Shown here piece after piece: positions 56,022-64,000 of a stretch of 64,000 nt of DNA; position 1 is the first letter of the stretch; each line of letters starts with the position of its first letter. The stretch comes from Halomonas sp. M20. GTDB taxonomy: Bacteria > Pseudomonadota > Gammaproteobacteria > Pseudomonadales > Halomonadaceae. The translations under genes and the position numbers were made by a program. The notes under the pieces were generated by a model. It saw only the letters and a program-made list of their open reading frames with translations, did no database searches and was not told where the DNA came from. The stretch is taken from contig NZ_JACNMQ010000001.1 of the NCBI RefSeq assembly GCF_020622265.1, forward strand, positions 496,001 through 560,000, written 5' to 3'.

Positions 56022-57512
56022 TTAATCAGCGACCGGCAGGCCGCTGGGCACGGCCGCGGGGACGAGGTGGTCCAGTTCGCGGCTCGTCGGGTCGGTCAGT
56101 GCCTTCAGGAAGGCGATGAGATCATCGATCTCGTCGTCGCCGAGTGCACGTGACGGCAGTTCGTTGGCAGCGGCGATGGCGCCACGCAAGGCAGGAGTGG
56201 CCTGCACCCAGCCATCGCGTTTGCGGTAATCGCCGAGACGCGCGGGATTGACCGGGTCGAAGCGCAGCGTGGCGCCGCTACCACTGATGGCGATCACCGC
56301 TTCAGGCGTGGCCAGGATCGCTTGATCGATGGCGTAGGCGTCGAGACTCGCCACCGGATCGAGCATGTGGCGCACCACCGCCTCGAGCGAGGCATAGGCG
56401 CCGGCATGACCCCAGGGGCCGGTCAGCTCGACATTGCGCAGGCTGGGGGTGCGGAACTTGTACAGATCGGCGCTATCGTAGGTCACGCGGTAGCGGCCGC
56501 GATCCTCCAGCCGAACCGGAAAGCCGGTTTCCTGCCAGTAGCTTTCGTCGGCACCATCGCCCTTGCCGGGGCCGATCTGCGGCATGGCGACGGCGTGAAA
56601 CGCCTGGTCGGTCTGGAACGGACCGGAATGGCAACTGCTGCAGCCGGCCTTGCCGTAGAAGAGCTGCATGCCGCGTTCGGCGGGGGTGCCCAGCACGCTC
56701 GTATCGCCGCTGCGCAGATAGCGGTCGAACGGACTTGCGTCGGCGCGAAACGCCGTCGCCTCGAAGGCCGCGATGGCGTTGGCGGCGTGCACGAAGCTGA
56801 TGTCCTCGGCCGTCGCGATCTCCCGATAGGCATCACGGAACAGTGCCACGTAGGCGGGGACGGTGCGCAGTCTTGCCGCCAGCAGGTTCCAGGCCTCGTT
56901 CAGGCGGTTGGCGGCCACTGCATCGGCGATCTCGTTCTCGCCCTTGTGACCGGCCATCTCGACGGATGAAAGCACCGGGAACATGGCCTGCGCCGCCAGC
57001 ACGTTGTCGAGACCCGCGGGCAGCTGTTCGCGGGCCGGTGTCCAGAAGCCGCTTGGCCAGGTTCCGTTCGCATCTTGCTCCACACGACCGTCGTGGAACA
57101 TCGTCGCGAACTCGCGGGCGCCACGGTTGAAGAGCGCCGGGCTGTTGCGCGGCACGCGACCGAAAACCGGCTGGTTCGCCCCGGCGGTCCGTTCCAGCCC
57201 GAGCCCCGAGGCGCCGGTGCCGAGCCCCAGCGATACCTGATCGGTCGAGGCGTGTCGGGGGTGGTGGCAGGTGGCGCAGGCAATGTTGCGATTGCCTGAC
57301 AGAAGCTTGTCGAAGAACAGCGCCTGTCCGAGCGCCACTTTCGCCGACGATGGACGACCGTCGTCGTAGAAGTCGGCATCGGTGACTGGCGCGATACCAG
57401 GCCCGGTCTCGCGACTATCCGCCTCCAGAGTGGCGGCTGCGAGGACCAGGATAACGACCACGCCGAGGATCAGGCCGGCCAGGGCCGTGGCGAAGGCCGG
57501 CAACCTACTCAT
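56022..57512 (-). CDS. Di-heme cytochrome c peroxidase / MauG-family protein
   Basis: 496 residues from the ATG at 57512, with an N-terminal membrane anchor or signal (ALAGLILGVVVILVLAAATL). Two CxxCH heme sites: CATCH at 79-83 and CSSCH at 291-295, and the family pattern GQALFFDKLLSGNRNIACATCHHP, NSPALFNR, FRTPSLRNVELTGPWGHAGAY. Acts in the periplasm, reducing peroxide with electrons from c-type cytochromes or, in MauG relatives, modifying protein substrates. Its start overlaps the upstream CMD gene by 8 nt, so the two are coupled. GC-rich with codon use like its two neighbours. Confidence 0.93.
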   Translation of the reverse strand: MSRLPAFATALAGLILGVVVILVLAAATLEADSRETGPGIAPVTDADFYDDGRPSSAKVALGQALFFDKLLSGNRNIACATCHHPRHASTDQVSLGLGTGASGLGLERTAGANQPVFGRVPRNSPALFNRGAREFATMFHDGRVEQDANGTWPSGFWTPAREQLPAGLDNVLAAQAMFPVLSSVEMAGHKGENEIADAVAANRLNEAWNLLAARLRTVPAYVALFRDAYREIATAEDISFVHAANAIAAFEATAFRADASPFDRYLRSGDTSVLGTPAERGMQLFYGKAGCSSCHSGPFQTDQAFHAVAMPQIGPGKGDGADESYWQETGFPVRLEDRGRYRVTYDSADLYKFRTPSLRNVELTGPWGHAGAYASLEAVVRHMLDPVASLDAYAIDQAILATPEAVIAISGSGATLRFDPVNPARLGDYRKRDGWVQATPALRGAIAAANELPSRALGDDEIDDLIAFLKALTDPTSRELDHLVPAAVPSGLPVAD

Positions 57513-58071
57513 TGTCGTTCTCGTGCGCCGACCACGCGAAGGGCGCGAAGGCGTCATCCAGCGGAATATTGGTAACGCTGCTAGCCAGGTTGCTGAATAC
57601 CTTGACGGTGATACCGAGAATCACGTCGTAGACCTGATCCGCATCGTATCCGGCGGCAAGGAATGCTCGCACATCCGCCTCTGCGTGGCGGCCCTTGGTA
57701 TCAAGGAGACGCTCGGCGAAGCGGCGTAGGGCCTCGAGCCTGGGATCGGAGAGGGCGGCGCCGCTGCGAACGGCCGCGATTTCGGCTTCGTCCAGGGCTT
57801 GGAAATGCGCGAAAGCCGAGTGGCCAGCGACGCAGTAAGCTCCGTCGTTGCGGACGCTGACCGCGGTCTGGATGATCTCGCGTTCGAGTGGGGTGAAACT
57901 GCTGGCACCGAACTGCTGGTTCAGCGTCATGAATGCCGTCAGTGCCGGGGTGTTGCCCCCGAGAATCGCGAACACGTTGGGCAAGAAGCCGATCTTGTCG
58001 GTGATGCCGGACAAAATGGGCACGGAGGCCGCGGACGCTGTGGATGGGGTATGGATTTGAAAGCTGTTCAT
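57505..58071 (-). CDS. Carboxymuconolactone decarboxylase / AhpD-like protein lacking the first active-site Cys
   Basis: 188 residues. The CMD-domain motif reads EREIIQTAVSVRNDGAYCVAGHSAFAHF (Glu63/65, Cys80, His84). In AhpD-type peroxidases the motif is CxxC; here the first position is Gly/Ala (DGAYC), so only one Cys remains, as in peroxidase-related proteins of the family. A redox role is likely but not peroxidase activity by the AhpD mechanism. First gene of a three-gene set divergent from the HxlR regulator, with a palindrome between. Confidence 0.88.
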   Translation of the reverse strand: MNSFQIHTPSTASAASVPILSGITDKIGFLPNVFAILGGNTPALTAFMTLNQQFGASSFTPLEREIIQTAVSVRNDGAYCVAGHSAFAHFQALDEAEIAAVRSGAALSDPRLEALRRFAERLLDTKGRHAEADVRAFLAAGYDADQVYDVILGITVKVFSNLASSVTNIPLDDAFAPFAWSAHENDNE

Positions 58072-58171
58072 TTGGACTCTCCTTCGTGGCTAGACCGCTG
58101 GGCACGGAGTTGTGGGCCAGTTAGTTCAGCGTGGAGAAGAGCCATTGCAGGCGACAGTTCACGTTGTGTAG

Positions 58172-58203
58172 GAGCGCACTACACTATGGGAAGTAGTGCA
58201 CTC
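58172..58203. promoter_or_regulatory. Palindromic operator between the HxlR gene and the peroxidase cluster
   Basis: GAGCGCACTAC (58172-58182) and GTAGTGCACTC (58193-58203) are inverted with one mismatch and a 10-nt spacer. Midway between divergent genes, this is a natural site for a dimeric winged-helix regulator. The ends of the -35/-10 boxes were not resolved. Confidence 0.65.
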
Positions 58204-58237
58204 TCGGTTCTGAAGTGCCGGCGACAGGAGCCGCAGA

Positions 58238-58924
58238 ATGGAGTACGGCCAGTTCTGCCCGATCGCCAAGGCCTCCGAGATCATCGGCGAGAAATGGACC
58301 ATCCTGATCATTCGGGAGATCCTGATGGGAAGTCGCAGGTTTTCCGAATTGCAGCGTGGTTTGGGTACCATTTCGCCGTCGTTGCTGACTCGACGTCTGA
58401 CTGATCTCGAGGACCGCGGCATGATCTTCCGCAAGAAGACCTCGGGCCAGCGCAGCTATGAATATTTCCCGACCGAGTCATGCAAGGAGCTTCGGCCCAT
58501 ACTCCTGTCGCTCGGGGAGTGGGGCATGCGCTGGGCGAGATCGAACCTGCGCGCTCAGGATTACGACGTCGAGCTGCTGATGCTGTATCTGCAGCGCAGT
58601 GTGCGAACCGACAAGCTTCCCGAGGTCGAGACCGTGATCCGGTTCAGCTTCACCGACATGACGGACAAGGCGGACTGGTGGCTCATTGCCACTGACGGCG
58701 AGGTGGACGCTTGCGACAAGGACCCAGGCAAGGACGTGGATGTGTACTTCACGACCACCGTCAGCACGATGGCCGATATCTGGATGGGGAGGAGCTCCTA
58801 TCGCAAGGCCAAGCGGAGCAAGGAAATATCCATCATCGGGAACCGGTATTTGGTGGATAACGTGGCGACATGGATGGAAAACAGCATCTTTCAGGAGTTG
58901 CCGCCAGCCGAGAATATCCTCTGA
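58238..58924 (+). CDS. HxlR-family transcriptional regulator with C-terminal SCP2-like domain
   Basis: 228 residues. Residues 1-105 are a winged helix of the HxlR/MarR-like type: CPIAKASEIIGEKWTILIIREIL, RRFSELQRGLGTISPSLLTRRLTDLEDRGMI. The remaining half (DTDEL...TVIRFSFTDMTDKADWWLIATDGEVDACDKDPGKDVDVYFTTTV) resembles the sterol-carrier/SCP2-like domain seen in some HxlR regulators. These respond to aldehydes, quinones or peroxides. Divergent from the CMD-peroxidase-exported-protein operon across a 166-nt gap with an 11-bp palindrome. Confidence 0.9.
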   Translation: MEYGQFCPIAKASEIIGEKWTILIIREILMGSRRFSELQRGLGTISPSLLTRRLTDLEDRGMIFRKKTSGQRSYEYFPTESCKELRPILLSLGEWGMRWARSNLRAQDYDVELLMLYLQRSVRTDKLPEVETVIRFSFTDMTDKADWWLIATDGEVDACDKDPGKDVDVYFTTTVSTMADIWMGRSSYRKAKRSKEISIIGNRYLVDNVATWMENSIFQELPPAENIL

Positions 58925-59257
58925 TAGAGCACAAGGTTATAGGGCCTCGGGATACATGAGACGAAGGTACTGGGCAATTTCTTGTTAATGATGATTAGCG
59001 GGAGGTCGACGCGTTACGCAAGGGTCACGAGCTTACAGTCATAGGCTGAGCCACTGGAGTCTTCCGCTAGTACAAGAGGGGAAAGCGAGTCCATCGCGAA
59101 CTCGTTGTTCGACAGGAAGTTCGTGGCCATGATGATGGCGTGTTCATTCGATTGAACGTGTTGGCATGTTTATTCAATATTCGTGCAGGCTACTCAATCA
59201 CTGCTGGGCGCAAATGACCCGTCTAGAGCAGGGCTCGAGTCTGGAGAGGCATCACCA
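58925..59257. other. 333-bp spacer, no gene recognised
   Basis: Contains copy B of the 70-bp direct repeat (59120-59189) and the leader of the MBL hydrolase gene. Otherwise no feature stands out. Confidence 0.5.
59120..59189 (+). repeat. 70-bp direct repeat, copy B
   Basis: Partner of 54253-54322 (52 of 70 identical, same orientation). Together the two copies flank the cupin, peroxidase and HxlR genes. Confidence 0.6.
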
Positions 59258-60142
59258 ATGACCGAGGAAGATAGCCTTATCAGAGGCTTGCATGTCTTTT
59301 CGACGGGCACCGGCAGCATACACGCGGAACACCGATATGGAACCAGGCTCCCGCGGATGTGGTGGGTCTTGTTCTCGGACAACTGGGTCGAAGTGCCAAT
59401 CAACGTATTTGTGATCGAGCATCCCGAAGGCTTGATCTTGTTCGATGCTGGGCTGGACACCGCCATTCTGACGAATCCGAATTACGTCGACAGTGCCATA
59501 GGGCGGTTCTTCATGCGCAGGTTGTTTCGGCTCAGATTGCAACCGGATGAGACGCTGACAAACAAGCTGGCCGGTTTGGGATTTGACGTAGCCGATGTCC
59601 GCAAGGTTGTCGTCTCGCACTTGCACTTTGATCATGTCGGAGGCATTGCCAAGGTTCCGCACGCAGATCTTCTTGTCAGTCGCAATGAGTGGGACCAGCT
59701 GTCCGGACCTCACCCAGAGAGAGACTTCATCTTCAGGGAGCATGTGCAGCGTCCCGGAGCCCGATGGCAACTCGTGGACTTCGAACACACTGATGACCCC
59801 CTCCTGGCGCCGTTTGGCGGTTGTCATGACGTGATGAATGACGGCTCGCTGATCCTGCTACCCACGCCTGGGCACACGCCGGGGTCAATTTCCATGTTGG
59901 CTCGGATCAAGGGCAGAGCGCCCGTGCTGCTGATCGGTGACCTGGCGTATGAAGCGGAGTTGCTGATGAAGGATCAACTACCCGGTACCGGAGACAAGGC
60001 TCAACTGCTTTCCTCGTATGCAAAGGTACGCGGTCTCAAGCAGCGCTTACCGGAGCTCGTTATCTTGCCGTGCCACGACTTCGCGGCGCAGGAGTACTTA
60101 TCGTCCAGTCTCGCCGGACAAGGCGCTCAAGTCGATCGCTGA
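59258..60142 (+). CDS. MBL-fold metallohydrolase (lactonase-like)
   Basis: 294 residues from the ATG at 59258 (GGAGAG about 10 nt upstream); the frame is open earlier, to 59183, but that part lacks a ribosome site. Zinc ligands: HLHFDH at residues 121-126, TPGHTPGS, the bridging Asp in LIGDLAYE and the last His in LPCHDF. The group includes N-acyl-homoserine lactonases, so quorum quenching is possible, but many homologues have other substrates. The stop codon lies in a hairpin (60137-60161). Confidence 0.85.
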   Translation: MTEEDSLIRGLHVFSTGTGSIHAEHRYGTRLPRMWWVLFSDNWVEVPINVFVIEHPEGLILFDAGLDTAILTNPNYVDSAIGRFFMRRLFRLRLQPDETLTNKLAGLGFDVADVRKVVVSHLHFDHVGGIAKVPHADLLVSRNEWDQLSGPHPERDFIFREHVQRPGARWQLVDFEHTDDPLLAPFGGCHDVMNDGSLILLPTPGHTPGSISMLARIKGRAPVLLIGDLAYEAELLMKDQLPGTGDKAQLLSSYAKVRGLKQRLPELVILPCHDFAAQEYLSSSLAGQGAQVDR

Positions 60143-60161
60143 ACCGCTGTGCGGTTCAGCG
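60137..60161 (+). terminator. Hairpin at the end of the MBL hydrolase gene
   Basis: 11-bp perfect stem CGCTGAACCGC / GCGGTTCAGCG (60137-60147, 60151-60161) with a TGT loop, containing the stop TGA. No T-run. Confidence 0.55.
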
Positions 60162-60303
60162 TCGGCTGAGCTTTGCCGTTATGCGGCAAGAGGCATCATC
60201 GCGTAAATACCCCTATCGGTCAGGAGCATAAAGTGGTTGACGGCTGAGAAAACATGGCATGTGAAAATCCTATGATCCGAGGCGACATCAAGGAGATATG
60301 ATC

Positions 60304-61107
60304 ATGAGCGAGCAGCAATCGTCCCCAGTTTTATTACGTGAGGATCGTGACGCAGTGGCGATCTTGACGCTAAACCGACCCGACAAGCTTAACGCACTTA
60401 GCAACGAGTTAATTTCCGACTTAATGCATGCGTTGAATAGCATCGAACTCGACTCATCCGTCCGCGCCATCGTGATAACGGGAGCTGGACGAGCGTTCAG
60501 TGCCGGAGCCGACATTGCGGCGTTTCAGAAACATATGCGGAATGGGCCGGCGGATGCCGTCATGCACTTCATGCGTCCCGGCCATCAGATGACCCGGCGC
60601 GTGGAATCCTTCCCCAAGCCGATTATCGCAGCGGTAAATGGAATTGCGTTCGGCGGCGGGTGCGAACTGACGGAATCTGCTCACATCGCGCTTTCGGCTG
60701 AGACCGCTACATTCTCGAAGGCCGAGATTAATATCGGGATAATTCCGACCTTTGGGGGTACTCAGCGCTTGCCGCGCAATGTCGGGCGGAAGGCGGCGAT
60801 TGAGTTGATCCTGACCGGGCGCGTGTTCACCTCAAAGGAGGCAGCCAGCCTAGGCTTGATCAATCGTGTCGTGGCGGACGCTGATCTACTGGGAGAGGCA
60901 ATAGCGCTGGCGAATGAGCTTGCCACCAAACCTCCACTGACACTGGCGGCCGCACTCGCAGCGATCCATCGCGGCATGGATGCGTCGATTGACGATGGTC
61001 TTGCGATCGAAGAAGCGGCGTTCGCGCGTATAGCTCCAACCCTGGATGCGCTGGAAGGTGTAGCAGCCTTTGTCGAGAAACGTCGTCCGAAATTCGTAGG
61101 TAAATAG
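60304..61107 (+). CDS. Enoyl-CoA hydratase/isomerase family protein
   Basis: 267 residues from the ATG at 60304, 8 nt from AAGGAG; the ATG at 60298 is only 2 nt from it. Crotonase fold with oxyanion-hole segments SAGADIAAF and FGGGCELTESAHIAL, and the second Glu in FSKAEINIGIIPTFGGTQRLPR; both catalytic Glu present. The sequence differs clearly from the enoyl-CoA hydratase at 33776-34549, so it is a separate paralog rather than a recent duplicate. It stands alone, so its substrate is unknown. Confidence 0.9.
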   Translation: MSEQQSSPVLLREDRDAVAILTLNRPDKLNALSNELISDLMHALNSIELDSSVRAIVITGAGRAFSAGADIAAFQKHMRNGPADAVMHFMRPGHQMTRRVESFPKPIIAAVNGIAFGGGCELTESAHIALSAETATFSKAEINIGIIPTFGGTQRLPRNVGRKAAIELILTGRVFTSKEAASLGLINRVVADADLLGEAIALANELATKPPLTLAAALAAIHRGMDASIDDGLAIEEAAFARIAPTLDALEGVAAFVEKRRPKFVGK

Positions 61108-61168
61108 CATTCGTCCAGCGGAAGCCAAGCGAACGTGGTGTGGGGATATTATTTGTGGAGAGCCCATT

Positions 61169-61272
61169 CAGTGGAATGTGGTAGTGCTGGCTAGTGTCCT
61201 CCATCGTAAAGGGCACCGGGGTTTCCGGGAAGAAGGTGTCGGTATAGCGGGTTTCGAACCAGTCGCCGGTCT
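61169..61272 (-). pseudogene. Fragment of a second uraH gene
   Basis: Read on the minus strand it gives DWFETRYTDTFFPETP VPFTMEDTSQHYHIPL (written in two parts), which matches the intact UraH at 63194-63607 in 23 of 32 residues. The C-terminal YRGS tail and the N-terminal half are missing, and no start is evident. It sits 2 kb from the intact gene, in the same orientation, with the permease gene between. Confidence 0.8.
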
Positions 61273-61573
61273 GGGCTTTATCGGGGAGACCATCGCCGCC
61301 CAACAGGCCGGCGGTAGTAACTCTTTTATGCGATCAAGCGCTAGAGCACTGGCTATACTGTTCATCAGTGGCTGCTGGTGGGCCGAGTAGAGCACCCTGT
61401 GATTGTGCTGGCTATGCAGGGCTTCGGTGACTTCGAGGTTCACTGCTGATACGCGCCTTGCCACTGGATCACGTTCTGCATTGCAGGACGTTGTGTCGGC
61501 AGGGAAATGTCATGCACCACCCATCACTTATCCGCTAATACGCTCGCTACTGCCTAGCGATCAGGAGATCCGC
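61273..61573. other. Spacer between the uraH fragment and the permease gene
   Basis: About 300 bp. A minus-strand frame continues (LEVTEALHSQHNHRVLYSAH...) without family resemblance; it may be more of a decayed gene. The permease promoter must lie here. Confidence 0.4.
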
Positions 61574-62971
61574 ATGCAATTAAAACAACGCAAAGATGGT
61601 GAAGAGCAACCCTGCTGGCCTGCGGGGCCGTTCAAGATCCGCGTACCCTTCATCCATTACCGCTGGGAAATGGCGGAAATGATCCAGGCGCTGATCATGT
61701 TCGTCGTCAGCCTGGCCATGATCCCATTGCTCGAGCAGTACCTGGGCCTGCCCTACGACATAGCTCTTGCCTTCGTGGTGGTGTGTGGCATCGGTTTCAT
61801 GCTGCCGGCGTTGCTGGGTGTACCCATGGTGCCTGGCTGGATCACCCCTGCGATCCCCGTGGTGCTGGTTTTCCTGGGGGACTTCGAGCCGGGTACGGAA
61901 GCCATCCAGGCGCTGTTTGCCCTGCAGTTTCTAGTGTTCCTGATCTTTTTCCTCCTGGGGGTGACCGGGCTGGGCCGAAAACTGGTGCATCTGGTGCCCA
62001 ACTCGTTACAGGCAGGGATCATCATAGGGGCCGGTATTGCTGCCATCACTGGCGAGATTCAGGAAGGGGGGCGACTGGCGGAAACGCCGATTTCACTGAT
62101 CATTGGCATGCTGGTCGCGGTCTTCATGCTGTTCTCCGCGGCATTTCGAGGCTGGGTTCAGAGTCACGCCATGATTCGCAGAATTTCCAACTATGGCATG
62201 GTACCGGGCATGGTCATCGCCATCCTGGTGGCCTGGGCGATTGGCGAATACCCGCTTCCGAACATCGAGTGGGGCATCACTCAACCCAATTTCGGTGACA
62301 TGTGGACTTACCTGCCGTTCATGGTGGGCTTCCCAAGCCTGGATGTCTTTCTGCTGGCGGTGCCTACCGCGGTGATCGCCTATGTCATTGCCTTCGGTGA
62401 CATTGTGGTGGGTCGCACCCTGATGGCACGGGTCGATCATCTACGCACTGATGAGAAGATCGACTACAGTACCGATCGAATTCACCATGTCACCGCCATT
62501 CGCAACCTCATGCATGCCTTCCTGGCGCCTTACCCAGGTCTGGCCGGGCCAATCTGGACCGCCGTGACCGCGACCATGGCCGAGCGCTACAAGTATGGCC
62601 GCAACGCCATGGAATCCATCTACAGTGGTGGGGGGACTTTCTGGATCACTGGCTTTATCGCCCTGTTCGCTTTACCACTGGTCAGCATGTTTCAGCCTGT
62701 GCTGCCCATCGCGCTCTCCTTGACCTTGCTGCTGACTGGTTACATCTGCCTGATGGTGGGCATCGAGCAGACCAAAACCACCGCCGAGCGCGGGGTGGCG
62801 GGTACGATGGCTGTGGTACTGGCAGTATATGGCGCCGGTTGGGGCTTGACTGCTGGAGTGGTGCTCTATTTTCTCGTGGAGAAGCAAAACCTGTTCGGCC
62901 GAGAGGCGAAGCGCTCTATACCCGATGAAGCAGTGGACGAAAACAAGGCATTCAAGGACGCAAAGCAGTAA
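61574..62971 (+). CDS. Nucleobase permease-like transporter (solute carrier 23 / NCS2 family)
   Basis: 465 residues from the ATG at 61574 (AGGAG 7 nt upstream); the longer frame to 61403 is not supported. Twelve or more hydrophobic segments, with PMVPGWITPAIPVVLVFLGDF and GAGIAAITGEIQEGGRLAE typical of the xanthine/uracil permease superfamily (PF00860). Substrate may be a purine, since uraH (urate to allantoin pathway) lies next to it on the other strand; this is inference from context. Confidence 0.85.
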   Translation: MQLKQRKDGEEQPCWPAGPFKIRVPFIHYRWEMAEMIQALIMFVVSLAMIPLLEQYLGLPYDIALAFVVVCGIGFMLPALLGVPMVPGWITPAIPVVLVFLGDFEPGTEAIQALFALQFLVFLIFFLLGVTGLGRKLVHLVPNSLQAGIIIGAGIAAITGEIQEGGRLAETPISLIIGMLVAVFMLFSAAFRGWVQSHAMIRRISNYGMVPGMVIAILVAWAIGEYPLPNIEWGITQPNFGDMWTYLPFMVGFPSLDVFLLAVPTAVIAYVIAFGDIVVGRTLMARVDHLRTDEKIDYSTDRIHHVTAIRNLMHAFLAPYPGLAGPIWTAVTATMAERYKYGRNAMESIYSGGGTFWITGFIALFALPLVSMFQPVLPIALSLTLLLTGYICLMVGIEQTKTTAERGVAGTMAVVLAVYGAGWGLTAGVVLYFLVEKQNLFGREAKRSIPDEAVDENKAFKDAKQ

Positions 62972-62976
62972 GCGCA

Positions 62977-63138
62977 TAACAGGGTCAAATCTGCGCCATG
63001 GCGCTCGGCGTTGTCTTGGAAGCAGTCATCATCCGATAGACAAGGCATCACGATCTTGAGCTGGAATGGTTTACTGTGCTTGCTCATGAAAACACCTCAA
63101 ACGTTGCAACGGATGTCCAACGTTTGGGGTGTGGTTCA
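62977..63138 (-). pseudogene. IS3-family (IS150-type) left-end and OrfA remnant
   Basis: On the minus strand an end TGAACCACACCCCAAACGTT (to 63138) resembles the IS150-group inverted repeat, then ATG at 63087 opens MSKHSKPFQLKIVMPCLSDD with AERHGADL, the OrfA helix-turn-helix start. It decays after about 37 codons and no OrfB is present. The right end was not found. Confidence 0.65.
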
Positions 63139-63193
63139 TTTCAGAGCGTTTTTCTAGGCAACAACTACCATTAGTAGAGCCTGGGGCGCTGCC

Positions 63194-63607
63194 CTAGCTG
63201 CCACGGTAGGTGGAGTAGCCGTAAGGGCTCAGCAGCAGTGGAATATGGTAGTGCTGGCTGGTGTCTTCTACCGTGAAAGGTACCGGGATTTCCGGGAAGA
63301 AAGTCTCGGCGCCCTGGGCGTCGAAGTAGTCGCCGGTCTCGAAAGTCACGCGGTAGACGCCGGACTCGAATTCCTGGTCTTCCGGGAACAAGGCACTGAT
63401 ACGTCCAGAATCCTCTTCGGTTGTTGCCTGGTTGAGTGTTTCCCAGCCCGAGTTGGTCTGTTTCTCTAGCATCACTTTGACACCGCCAGATGGTTTGCCG
63501 TCCTGAATGTTGAGCACATGCACACTCAAGGGGTTGTCCGCGGCCTGGGCCAGTGTGGCTGCGCCACATAGTGCTATACCGGCAACTACGGAAGATAGTG
63601 CTTTCAT
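63194..63607 (-). CDS. uraH: Hydroxyisourate hydrolase, exported form
   Basis: 137 residues with a signal peptide (MKALSSVVAGIALCGAATLAQA). Transthyretin-like fold with NPLSVHVLNIQDGKPSGGVKV, the His motif EDTSQHYHIPLLLSPYGYSTY and the diagnostic C-terminal YRGS. Hydrolyses 5-hydroxyisourate to OHCU in urate breakdown; here in the periplasm. Next to a purine-permease-like gene and a second uraH fragment. Confidence 0.93.
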   Translation of the reverse strand: MKALSSVVAGIALCGAATLAQAADNPLSVHVLNIQDGKPSGGVKVMLEKQTNSGWETLNQATTEEDSGRISALFPEDQEFESGVYRVTFETGDYFDAQGAETFFPEIPVPFTVEDTSQHYHIPLLLSPYGYSTYRGS

Positions 63608-63634
63608 TTTTTCTCCTAAAATAAGTGTTTGCTA

Positions 63635-64000
63635 CTATTGCTTCTGGTTGGGTAGTACGTTATCGATGGCCTGTATGGCGCAGCCTTCATCGATGGCGGA
63701 ACCGCTTGCGCCAGCGACACCAATGGCGCCGATGACCTCGTTTTCTACACGAACCGGTACGCCGCCGCCGAGTAGCAGCAATTCATCGATGGTGGTCAAA
63801 TTGGCCGAAGAAGCGTCGTTTTGTGCAATCTCGGCCATCTTGCGACTGGTCGACTTGGTCGAAATGGACGTATATGCCTTGCGCTGAGCAGCCAAGGTAT
63901 TGTGCGGCCCGATATTATCGTCACGCTGCAAGGCAACCAGGTTGCCGCCGCGATCCAGAACGGCTACCACGGCCGTGCGATCATCGCCATGACAGGCTTC
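63635..64000 (-). CDS. GlcG/HbpS-family protein, 5' end beyond the window
   Basis: 122 codons seen, open to the window edge (EACHGDDRTAVVAVLDRGGN at the right end), so the start is missing. The pattern DRGGNLVALQRDDN, AQRKAYTSISTKSTSRKMAE and LLLGGGVPVRVENEVIGAIGVAGASG is the HbpS/GlcG (DUF336) family, some of which bind heme or sense redox. 27 nt downstream of the uraH start on the same strand, so probably one transcript. Confidence 0.85.
   Translation of the reverse strand, partial: EACHGDDRTAVVAVLDRGGNLVALQRDDNIGPHNTLAAQRKAYTSISTKSTSRKMAEIAQNDASSANLTTIDELLLLGGGVPVRVENEVIGAIGVAGASGSAIDEGCAIQAIDNVLPNQKQ

Overview
The window looks like chromosome of a moderately GC-rich gammaproteobacterium, most likely Halomonas or a close relative (inferred from the gene set: bo3 oxidase operon, RND pump, thiC/tenA under a TPP riboswitch, LapA/BapA-type adhesin with its own type I exporter). 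No rRNA, tRNA, CRISPR array or intact prophage was seen.

Layout. 1-4.3 kb: end of a FemAB/GNAT-like gene, a Kef-type antiporter, a fructosamine kinase and a TetR repressor. 4.3-9 kb: the divergent RND efflux adaptor and pump with an AcrR-like operator. 9-12.5 kb: MscS-type channel, CsbD stress protein, phospholipid methyltransferase-like enzyme. 12.9-18.4 kb: cyoABCDE plus a YceI protein. 18.5-27.8 kb: class V aminotransferase, L,D-transpeptidase, tenA-thiC with TPP riboswitch, small membrane protein, PQQ-type sugar dehydrogenase, LpxL-like acyltransferase, VOC protein, methyltransferase. 27.9-34.6 kb: MFS transporter and a four-gene acyl-CoA oxidation operon. 34.6-52.6 kb: on the minus strand, a giant BapA/LapA-like adhesin followed by its TolC, ABC and HlyD export genes.

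52.6-64 kb is a worn accessory stretch: IS30 and IS3 transposase remnants, a nested-palindrome repeat, an orphan antitoxin with a 12-codon toxin stub, an AT-rich spacer, an attC-like site beside a cupin gene broken by a stop, an HxlR-controlled cluster (AhpD-like protein, di-heme peroxidase, exported protein), an MBL hydrolase, an enoyl-CoA hydratase, a uraH fragment, a nucleobase permease, intact uraH and a GlcG/HbpS gene cut by the window end.

The most striking points: (1) the giant adhesin (4384 codons) is interrupted by one in-frame TGA, after which 744 codons carrying RTX repeats and the secretion signal stay open, beside an apparently intact exporter; (2) two copies of an intergenic element whose inner stems differ in sequence but stay self-complementary; (3) a cupin reading frame with TGA in place of the expected Trp, flanked by inverted repeats of which one resembles an integron attC site; (4) a TPP riboswitch with an extra GNRA-capped hairpin in its 3' arm.
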